In this document: positions 7,648 through 13,957 of the stretch, in pieces | How the letters are laid out: the number at the start of each line of letters is the position of its first letter | Position numbering within the stretch: the stretch's first letter is position 1 | From: Bacteroidota bacterium | Lineage (GTDB): Bacteria; Bacteroidota; Ignavibacteria; Ignavibacteriales; Ignavibacteriaceae | DNA: 13,957 nucleotides | Assembly (NCBI GenBank): GCA_021796135.1 | Contig: JAJYOQ010000060.1 | Coordinates: 1-13,957, forward strand | Direction of reading: 5' to 3' | The notes under the pieces: generated by a model | What the model was told of the DNA's origin: nothing | Databases searched by the model: none | The model's input: the letters and a program-made list of their open reading frames with translations, nothing else | Translations under genes and position numbers: made by a program

Positions 7648-10521
7648 TTATAGAGACCAATAAGCAGTCAGATAAGCACTAAAGGAGCTATAACCAGCAG
7701 CATATTGATAACTTCCTCCCCCAACGATCCTTCCCTGGATAGTAAACCGATCTGATATTTTGACGGTAGCTGCAGCATAACCTTGTCGAATAACAGCATT
7801 ACTATTAGAAATAAAACCTATCAATCCCCCTATAGTAACAGTCGCAGTAGAGTCTTTAATAAGATCCCAATCTGCAGTTATATTATTAGAAGAATAATTC
7901 TGTGGAGAGAAATAATAAGTAGAAGTATGAGCAAAACCGGAAGAAAAATACGCATAACCTAATAAAAAGTCCGGATAAAAATATTTTCCAATTCTAAATG
8001 CCAGGCTATTACCAGTATTATTGTCAACTCCTGAGAAACTAAAATAGGTGAAATCTAAAGATGCTTTGATCCCGGACTTTGATTGATAAGCTCCGCCGAA
8101 TCTAAATAAATTTGCATTTAATCTCGTATAAATCAATGACTGAGAATATAATATTTGGGAAGCATCAAAACGATCATAAGTTGCATAAAGTGAATAGATA
8201 TTAGGAACATCGTCTCTCAAATAAACATTAGCCAGAGGTTGAGTAATTTGATTCCCATAATAAGAGTTGCCAAATCCGACTCCAAACCCTACATACTGAG
8301 ATAACCGTAATCCAATATTCCATTTAAAGCTATTAGCATTCAATATAATACTATTATTTGCCAAACTTTGGCGATAAGCTTCAGCACCTACAGATAGAAA
8401 TTGTGTTACACCAAAATCCAAGCGAAGTCCTTGAGTATTTTCTTTTACACCTGTATTATCGATATAAAAAGAAGTATAGGGAGTCAGCAAAGTATAAGTC
8501 GGGAAATTAGAAAGAAATGCTCTAAACCCTGTTACCGGCAACCAAGATATTCTTTGATTAACTGTTAAAGCCTCAGCTGAATCAAGTTTTAAGCTATCTT
8601 GCATATTATAAAAAACATCACGAGCTTTACTATATTCATGCATTCTGGAATATGAGTCACCTAAATAGAGATTTGTAGTAAAATCATGCGGTTGTTGTTT
8701 AGCCAGATTTTGGAAAGAAGATAGTGAATTAACTGTATCTCCCATATAATAATAGGCTTTTGCCCTTGCTAGATCGACATTTATGTCATATCCCTTACTC
8801 AAAATACTTGTATATATATCAACCGCTTTTTGATAATTGCCAGCACACACATTAACATCAGCATATTCCTTTTCAATTACGACATTTGGTTCAGTTTGGG
8901 ATAAATATTCGTCATATTTTGCTAAAGCCTGATGGCAATGGTTTTCTCCATAAAGCTTTTCGCCTTCCAATAAAATTGCAAATGACTTTTCCTGTTTATA
9001 TCGAAGCTGCTGGACATACATATCTGACTCGAGCTCCTTTAAATCACTACTATTAGGATTAATGGCTTTAATTCTATCCATATAGTTTTGAGCGGAAGTA
9101 AAATCATTTGTATGCATACTTAATGAACTAATTGCCATTAATGCTCCTAAGTTATTAGGATCGTTTGCCAATACATTATCTAGATATTTTTTTGCTAAAT
9201 CATTATCGCGCCCAATCCAAACAGCTAATTGACCTCTAAACAGTTGATAATGCAGATTATTCGGATCTCTTGAAATAAGAGTGTCCATGTTAGCTGCTGC
9301 CCTGTCAAATTCTCTATTCATAGCCTCTGATTGAGCATAGCCGTATAAAACCTGAGAATCATTTGGAAACATGTTCAAATAGTTTTCATAGACAGCTTCA
9401 GCAGAATCATAACTTCCAATGTTGATATAATATTTACCCAAACCAAGCACAGCTTTTTTATCAGTAGAATCTTTTGCTAGAAGAGTTTTAAATTCTTCTA
9501 TTTTTTTATCATAATCAATGGTTCTTAAAGAATCAAGTTGTGTTGATAAAGAAGCTACTTCAGAAGAATCATAATTTGCTCTAGTTAAAATATCAAGCTG
9601 TTGAGAAGCTTCTTCAAACCGATTAGCATTAAATAAGGCTTTTACCAATGTTAATCTTGTTTCATTATCATCAGGTTTTCTTTTAAGTATTTTATAGTAT
9701 TTATCAATAGGATAAATAAACTCCGGTCTAGCCGGAGGCAAACCATAATTATAATGTTTTATAGAAGTATCGTTAACAGTATAAATATAGCCATGACCTC
9801 GAGCTTCATCCAAACCACTTTGTGCCTCCCTAAAAAATGGTTTTAAAGCAAGAGAGTTTTGGAAAGCTTCAATTGCGATTTTAGTTTTACCGAGCCATAA
9901 GGAGAAGTAGCCAAATCTTGACCAAATCCGTTGATCATTCGGATATTCTTCCGTATATTTTTTAAGAATCGGCCATCCTTTAGCAATATGGTTATTTTTA
10001 GCTAATATTTCAGAATATCTAATAATTTCATCAGGTGAGGCATGAGCACGCACTAAATAGCGGTCATACCATTCTTCAGCAACTTCCCACTGCCCAAGAT
10101 TTTTATATGCTTTGCCTATTTGAAGGTAATTGTCAGGTTTATCGGGATTAATTGCTATTTCCCTTTTATATCCTTCGATTTGGTTATACAATAATGAGTA
10201 CCAAAGTTGAGTAGCGCGTGTTAAATTCTGGCTAATTGCTTTATCGGAGGGAGCTAATTTAAGAGCCGAGCGATAGTCATAAACGGCATTTTCAAACATT
10301 TCCCTTTTTTCATTGCAAACACCTCTAAGATTATATCCATCCGGTCTTTGAGGATATGCAGAAATGTATTTATTCAAAAGATCAATTGCTTCGCCATATT
10401 GTCCGAATTGCATTTCACGAAGTGCTTCAACTTTCATAGCATCAAACTGAGGTTGAGCATAACTACTCGAATAAACAGCAGCAGATAAGATCATAAAAGT
10501 CAAGAAGAAAAGCTTTTTCAT
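7648..10521 (-). CDS. Outer-membrane TPR protein with C-terminal beta-barrel, likely polysaccharide exporter
   Basis: The 957-residue product begins with a Sec signal peptide (MKKLFFLTFMILSAAVYSSS, likely cut after SYA at about residue 22). Residues about 25-650 are an array of tetratricopeptide repeats, with recurrent patterns such as FGQYGEAIDLLNKYISAYP, LGQWEVAEEWYDRYL and IGSYDSAEAVYENYLNMFPN. From about 670 to the end the sequence turns into alternating polar/aromatic beta strands rich in Gly, Tyr and Ser, ending with YLTAYWSL, as in a beta-barrel porin. This one-protein combination of periplasmic TPR scaffold and outer-membrane pore is the architecture of BcsC and PgaA; YaiO-type proteins are a further comparison. 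It lies 13 bp after the RecA-like gene and upstream of the synthase, so export of the polymer is the natural role. The fold is well supported; the exported substrate is inferred. Confidence 0.88.
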   Translation of the reverse strand: MKKLFFLTFMILSAAVYSSSYAQPQFDAMKVEALREMQFGQYGEAIDLLNKYISAYPQRPDGYNLRGVCNEKREMFENAVYDYRSALKLAPSDKAISQNLTRATQLWYSLLYNQIEGYKREIAINPDKPDNYLQIGKAYKNLGQWEVAEEWYDRYLVRAHASPDEIIRYSEILAKNNHIAKGWPILKKYTEEYPNDQRIWSRFGYFSLWLGKTKIAIEAFQNSLALKPFFREAQSGLDEARGHGYIYTVNDTSIKHYNYGLPPARPEFIYPIDKYYKILKRKPDDNETRLTLVKALFNANRFEEASQQLDILTRANYDSSEVASLSTQLDSLRTIDYDKKIEEFKTLLAKDSTDKKAVLGLGKYYINIGSYDSAEAVYENYLNMFPNDSQVLYGYAQSEAMNREFDRAAANMDTLISRDPNNLHYQLFRGQLAVWIGRDNDLAKKYLDNVLANDPNNLGALMAISSLSMHTNDFTSAQNYMDRIKAINPNSSDLKELESDMYVQQLRYKQEKSFAILLEGEKLYGENHCHQALAKYDEYLSQTEPNVVIEKEYADVNVCAGNYQKAVDIYTSILSKGYDINVDLARAKAYYYMGDTVNSLSSFQNLAKQQPHDFTTNLYLGDSYSRMHEYSKARDVFYNMQDSLKLDSAEALTVNQRISWLPVTGFRAFLSNFPTYTLLTPYTSFYIDNTGVKENTQGLRLDFGVTQFLSVGAEAYRQSLANNSIILNANSFKWNIGLRLSQYVGFGVGFGNSYYGNQITQPLANVYLRDDVPNIYSLYATYDRFDASQILYSQSLIYTRLNANLFRFGGAYQSKSGIKASLDFTYFSFSGVDNNTGNSLAFRIGKYFYPDFLLGYAYFSSGFAHTSTYYFSPQNYSSNNITADWDLIKDSTATVTIGGLIGFISNSNAVIRQGYAAATVKISDRFTIQGRIVGGGSYQYAAGYSSFSAYLTAYWSL

Positions 10522-10534
10522 TAATTTTGCTTTT

Positions 10535-11800
10535 CTAATTAAATCCTAAGATATTCTTTTCGGTTACTTCATCAGACAAAATTTGCTGGAATACATCTTC
10601 CGCTGAATGCACATTTTCATCTATTTTTGCTGCAAACACTGATATATAAGGAGTGACTTTTTCAAGATAATACTGATCTGTATTAGGTAAATTACTTCTT
10701 ATCTTACTTAAAAGTGCATTTGTACCGCGTTGTTCTTCCCGAACTATAAGGACAATTACTTTATTATTTAGCACACAAATTTTATCTTTTTTATCAGTAG
10801 ACAGGCGCAAAGCATTCTGGAGCTGATTGAGAGTCAGAAGACCTTCTTTAACTGCAGTATTATCTAATCTAAATGAAACTACAGTGAATGCCTGACCAGT
10901 ACTCTTAAACAATGCAATCTGATTATTAAGGATTAGCTTGAAATCATTGATAGAATAGATATTTGAAAAAGTAAAACTTTCTGAAGGTAAATCAATATCT
11001 GCTAATGATTTATACTTTAGATCTTTTTTAGGAGGAGCAAGATTTTCAGAATTTTGAGATAAAGTATTAGGGGTAAGAGATTTTGGCTTAAAATCTACCG
11101 TTATTCCTTTATAAGGTTCAATAACGTAATTAGCTTTGAATTTGCCTTCTGCATGACCGATATTCGGAGTAATTGTAATGACACCTCCTTGATTTGAAGA
11201 TGTATCATCATCATTCTTTTGAAGAAAAATTATCCCGGTTGAATAAGTTGCTAAAGCATCTACGATAGAATTTGCAAGAGATGTAGCCGGATCACCGATA
11301 ACGAACAGACTTGTAATTCCGTTTTCTTCAATTGATTCAGTAGTACGAACAAAAACATCCTGCAGAAGATTTATATTATTAAATCCGATAAAGGGGGTCA
11401 ACTCATCAAATACTATTTTATTTGGCTGATACTGATCCACAACTGTGACTATATCGTTTAGATATTCTACTAAAAAATCATCAGGGTTACCAACACCATA
11501 AAGATCAGAAGGCGGAGCTACCCTCACAACAATAATAAGATTCTTATTCATATAATGCTGCAAATCAAAGTCAATTGAAGCTGCATGAATCATTAAGTCT
11601 TTAGGGCGCATACTAGTAAAATATAAGCAAACTTCTTTTTGGTTTGCACACTCCAAAGCATATTGAAGCGCCATTAAAGTTCTTCCGGACTTCCTGGCAC
11701 CTATCAATAAATAAGTACCGCCCTGGTAAAATCCTCCCCAAGTATTATCTACCAGGGAAATTCCGGATTGAATAAGTTGTATTTTCTTTTTCATAGCCAT
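10535..11800 (-). CDS. KaiC/RecA-like P-loop domain fused to a degenerate GGDEF-like domain; candidate cytoplasmic regulator
   Basis: The 421-residue soluble protein has two domains. Residues about 8-235 follow the KaiC/RecA pattern: GISLVDNTWGGFYQGGTYLL, then a P-loop GARKSGRT (34-41) and a Walker B strand NKIVFDELTPF (127-137, Asp132 and Glu133). The invariant Walker A Lys is Arg40, and the paired catalytic Glu seen after the next strand in KaiC is replaced (YFTSMRP). After a Pro/Ser/Lys-rich linker (about 238-270), residues about 280-410 have the strand-helix rhythm of a GGDEF domain (FTVVSFRLD, LRLSTDKKDKICVLNNKVIV, LLSKIRSNL, YISVFAAKI). The signature position reads NNKVI and the I-site position reads DKKD, so neither cyclase activity nor a standard c-di-GMP I-site is expected. 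This recalls BcsE, the cellulose regulator, from memory of its NTPase-like plus degenerate GGDEF layout. The ATG at 11800 is used; an in-frame ATG lies at 11794. The P-loop call is firm; the GGDEF-like call is moderate. Confidence 0.82.
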   Translation of the reverse strand: MAMKKKIQLIQSGISLVDNTWGGFYQGGTYLLIGARKSGRTLMALQYALECANQKEVCLYFTSMRPKDLMIHAASIDFDLQHYMNKNLIIVVRVAPPSDLYGVGNPDDFLVEYLNDIVTVVDQYQPNKIVFDELTPFIGFNNINLLQDVFVRTTESIEENGITSLFVIGDPATSLANSIVDALATYSTGIIFLQKNDDDTSSNQGGVITITPNIGHAEGKFKANYVIEPYKGITVDFKPKSLTPNTLSQNSENLAPPKKDLKYKSLADIDLPSESFTFSNIYSINDFKLILNNQIALFKSTGQAFTVVSFRLDNTAVKEGLLTLNQLQNALRLSTDKKDKICVLNNKVIVLIVREEQRGTNALLSKIRSNLPNTDQYYLEKVTPYISVFAAKIDENVHSAEDVFQQILSDEVTEKNILGFN

Positions 11801-11946
11801 ATCATTTTTCTTATGATTCTCAATAATTATGCCGTTAAGAAATTCGCTCTAGTTATCATTTTATTTTATAAAGCAACAATTACTGAATTAAATAGAGACA
11901 GAAGATTCAGTTTGCATTAATATGAAACATATTTAAGTTCTTTTAA

Positions 11947-13656
11947 TTACCTATTAGAATAATAGCCAAAAACAAATAAAGCAGTTGCGTTTCCTGAGAT
12001 TGTTGGTTCATTTGTTATATAGTCATTGAAGTCATCAAAATACATACAACGTTCGGAATTAAATAAATCAAAAACATGATTTCCCCTAGTAATTTTATAG
12101 TTACTCAAAATAACTGCCGGAGCAGGTCCAGCTGATAAAGCACCCGGCAAATACCCTCCATGGAAATATCCGACTTGTGAATGAAGATGTTTGGGGAAAA
12201 CGGAACCAATATCATATATAAAAGAAATTCCCCAAGGATTTCTGCCTAAAACATAATCCCGCTGAAATATCGCAAGAGAATCAAAATTTGAATTTCCGGA
12301 TACATCTTTATATAATATAGCTTGTAAAGCGGCTCCTAGAAATGCATTTGTACTTCCCCACGAATAAACCATTGCCTCATGAAAAACTGAGGAATCTTTT
12401 CTTTGATTAAAGAAACGCAAATTATTCAGAATATAATCTGAAAATCTAGGGATTATTTTTGCTAACCTATAATCAGCTAAGGAATTGAGATTACCATAAC
12501 TCCACCAATAATCTGAGCCAGCACTATCCGCATATTTTATAGCATCATCGAGATACATCGGTTTTTTTGTTGTAAGATATAATTCAACAGCTCCTAAAGC
12601 AAGTTTACCAAAGAAAGTATGGTCCTGATAAAAACCTGATTGGCTGCTATCAATATTAGGGACATTATTTCTAATCGAATATAGTTTTTCCGCAGCATTT
12701 AGGCATATTTTTGCAAAATCATATTTATGAAATTTATTACTCCAGATCCGAGAAGCAAGAGCCATTGCAGCAGAATACATACCAATTTGATTTTTCCCGA
12801 TCCCTGTATAGCCCAGCCTATTGTACTGCAGCGAATCGTCTTCCGGCATTCGCCAAGCGACTGTATGATCTCTCAGATCCTGCACTTGGGTAACTAATTT
12901 ATCCCCCGAATAATTACATCGCAGCATCCAATCAAGACCGATTTTTGCTTCGGCTAATACATCAGGAACTCCGTCTTTATCATCATCAAACCCAAATTTA
13001 CTCTTATTAAAATCATAAGAAAACATTAACATATAAGTAGTATAAGAAGTAGTAGATAAGAATTTTATATAATCTCCGGCATCATGCCAGCCTCCTGTCA
13101 GGTCAACCTTTTTTGATATACCTGAATAATTACTATCCCCGATTAATCCGGCAACATCAGAAAGGTGGCAAGGTTTATGCAGAATCGGATTTGTAGGGCC
13201 GCATCTCTGCTCCCTAAAGAAAAGCATTAAAGAATCAACTACGTTGTTATAGATAGAGTTTCCAATTTTAAATGGCACTGAAGTATCTCTATTAATTTCT
13301 ATTTTATAATTACCGGGCAAAGTCAATCTAGAAAAATCAATTTGGTAGCAATAATTAAATTTTCCATAAGAATAAACGGAATCTCCTATAATATTAGAAT
13401 AGACTAAAGCCCCATTTGCCGTATTAATAATCTTAAAATTACGTTTAGAAACAGGACTTTGCAACATCACAACAGCCGATTTCAAATCTCCGGGAAGGAA
13501 CCCTACTTGTGACACCCTAATATAAATTGGATCCGGAATTGTTGGTGCACAATTGACAATAATGAAAGATATAATGACAAAAAGGATGCTCCCGGCAATC
13601 CGATTCATATTACCAAAGTGAATAAACTTCTTATCTTTGAAAAAATTATCTTTCAT
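11947..13656 (-). CDS. Glycoside hydrolase family 9 endoglucanase-type protein with N-terminal Ig-like (CelD_N) domain, probable lipoprotein
   Basis: The 569-residue product has a CelD_N-type Ig-like domain (about 42-130, IYIRVSQVGFLPGD) followed by an (alpha/alpha)6 GH9 domain (about 138-565). The nucleophile-water Asp pair is in TGGWHDAGDYIKF (Asp192, Asp195). The C-terminal GH9 signature is complete around YFDDFNDYITNEPTISGNAT, with Glu550 as the general acid. The region before it, GSVFPKHLHSQ, keeps the His but has Gln where family members usually have Arg. A hydrophobic segment (20-34) ends in IVNC (Cys36). It looks like a lipobox, but Asn before the Cys is unusual. The internal ATG at 13608 (Met17) would give a more normal signal peptide, so the start is uncertain. 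No carbohydrate-binding module or T9SS tail is seen. Family members cut beta-1,4-glucans. Here, at the head of a polysaccharide synthesis operon, it more likely edits the product, as BcsZ does for cellulose. Confidence 0.93.
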   Translation of the reverse strand: MKDNFFKDKKFIHFGNMNRIAGSILFVIISFIIVNCAPTIPDPIYIRVSQVGFLPGDLKSAVVMLQSPVSKRNFKIINTANGALVYSNIIGDSVYSYGKFNYCYQIDFSRLTLPGNYKIEINRDTSVPFKIGNSIYNNVVDSLMLFFREQRCGPTNPILHKPCHLSDVAGLIGDSNYSGISKKVDLTGGWHDAGDYIKFLSTTSYTTYMLMFSYDFNKSKFGFDDDKDGVPDVLAEAKIGLDWMLRCNYSGDKLVTQVQDLRDHTVAWRMPEDDSLQYNRLGYTGIGKNQIGMYSAAMALASRIWSNKFHKYDFAKICLNAAEKLYSIRNNVPNIDSSQSGFYQDHTFFGKLALGAVELYLTTKKPMYLDDAIKYADSAGSDYWWSYGNLNSLADYRLAKIIPRFSDYILNNLRFFNQRKDSSVFHEAMVYSWGSTNAFLGAALQAILYKDVSGNSNFDSLAIFQRDYVLGRNPWGISFIYDIGSVFPKHLHSQVGYFHGGYLPGALSAGPAPAVILSNYKITRGNHVFDLFNSERCMYFDDFNDYITNEPTISGNATALFVFGYYSNR

Positions 13657-13879
13657 AATTCCTAGTTATAATTTTAAGAAAAAATCTATCATATAATATA
13701 ATCAAACGTTAATAAAATTATTTGTCATTAAATTTATCCAAAAAAAAGGAATAGCAGTTTTCTTAACCATCTCTCTTCTTCAAAATTTAATATAATGTAC
13801 ACTATTTTTTAATTTAAGGATTTCATAATATAGTGATCATGTGTTCACTATATTATAGATAAGAATTTATAAGAGATAT
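13657..13879. promoter_or_regulatory. Divergent intergenic region, presumed to hold both promoters
   Basis: This 223-bp AT-rich spacer separates the GH9 gene (minus) from the partial plus-strand gene, so both promoters should lie here. On the plus strand TATAAT occurs at 13791-13796, with no convincing -35 box at normal spacing. On the minus strand AACGTTTG, one base from the Bacteroidota -7 pattern TAnnTTTG, lies about 50-60 bp before the GH9 start, again without a clear upstream partner. An AGGA lies just before the GH9 ATG. Neither promoter can be fixed from sequence alone. The inverted repeat in this spacer is listed separately. Confidence 0.4.
13825..13856. promoter_or_regulatory. Perfect 12-bp inverted repeat in the divergent intergenic region, candidate operator
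   Basis: ATAATATAGTGA (13825-13836) is followed after 8 bases by its exact reverse complement TCACTATATTAT (13845-13856). The centre sits about 39 bp before the plus-strand start at 13880 and about 184 bp before the GH9 start. The inner half-site AGTGA-N8-TCACT resembles the half-sites of CRP/FNR-type regulators, but the spacer is longer than the 6 bases of a CRP site. A further CACTAT occurs at 13800-13805. It could alternatively be an RNA hairpin in the leader of the plus-strand gene. No run of T follows, so it is not a standard terminator. Confidence 0.5.
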
Positions 13880-13957
13880 ATGGATTTAAGAAAATACAGA
13901 ATTCCCGGCGACCAGTTAAAGGTTACAAAATTATTTGGGCGTCTTCCTGCAAATCGG
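13880..13957 (+). CDS. Start of a divergent plus-strand gene, cut by the right edge; unknown product
   Basis: From the ATG at 13880 the frame stays open for 26 codons to the window end (MDLRKYRIPGDQL, later KLFGRLPANR). An in-frame TAG lies just upstream, near 13856, so this ATG is the first possible ATG start. The bases before it, AAGAGATAT, are a weak purine-rich leader. The peptide is basic and has no signal peptide, so a cytoplasmic product is likely. Too little is visible to name a family. Its divergent position and the nearby palindrome leave room for a regulator, but nothing in the 26 residues proves that. Confidence 0.5.
   Translation, partial: MDLRKYRIPGDQLKVTKLFGRLPANR

Noticed and set aside
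10535..11800. Calling the RecA-like protein a circadian clock KaiC
   Set aside because: Only one P-loop domain, Walker A Lys replaced, catalytic Glu pair absent, and no kaiA or kaiB nearby; only the fold family is shared.
11883..11910. CTGAAT/ATTCAG inverted repeat after the GH9 gene, considered as a terminator
   Set aside because: Only 6 bp with a 16-base loop and no T-run; too weak to call.
12711..12893. Plus-strand ORF of 60 codons
   Set aside because: Antisense to the catalytic domain of the GH9 gene.

Overview
The window is AT-rich. Most start codons lack a clear Shine-Dalgarno sequence and are preceded by A/T-rich stretches. Several products are lipoproteins or carry signal peptides, and one is a GH9 enzyme with a CelD_N-type domain. 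Together this suggests a Gram-negative member of the Bacteroidota/Ignavibacteriota (FCB) group. That placement is inference; no rRNA or other phylogenetic marker is present.

Layout: eight genes lie head to tail on the minus strand and fill almost the whole window. In transcription order they are: (1) a GH9 endoglucanase-type exported protein (13656-11947); (2) a KaiC/RecA-like P-loop domain fused to a GGDEF-like domain, both degenerate (11800-10535); (3) a 957-residue TPR protein with a C-terminal beta-barrel (10521-7648); (4) a processive family-2 glycosyltransferase with membrane segments (7415-6015); (5) a small single-span membrane protein with a Q/P-rich tail (5989-5471); (6) a membrane-anchored protein with a GATase/beta-galactosidase-trimerisation-like domain and a NodB-like domain that lacks its metal ligands (5474-3585); (7) a lipoprotein with an Ig-like and two fibronectin type III domains (3557-2544); (8) a soluble sensor histidine kinase with about five PAS domains (2505 to beyond the left edge). 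A divergent plus-strand gene begins at 13880 and runs off the right edge. The 223-bp divergent intergenic region holds a perfect 12-bp inverted repeat. No tRNA, rRNA, CRISPR array, transposase or clear terminator was seen.

Working model (inference): the cluster is a synthase-dependent exopolysaccharide system. The glycosyltransferase polymerises a glycan at the inner membrane. The anchored NodB-like protein handles it in the periplasm, and the TPR/beta-barrel protein exports it. The GH9 enzyme trims or releases it, and the FN3 lipoprotein may bind it at the surface. The RecA-GGDEF-like protein with the small membrane protein could regulate it from the cytoplasm, recalling BcsE and BcsF of enterobacterial cellulose secretion. 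The layout matches the logic of the Bcs, Pga and Pel systems, but the gene set is not any of them. Four domains in four separate domain families (P-loop ATPase, GGDEF, NodB, histidine-kinase ATPase) have kept their fold signatures but lost catalytic residues, so the locus is rich in probable pseudoenzymes.
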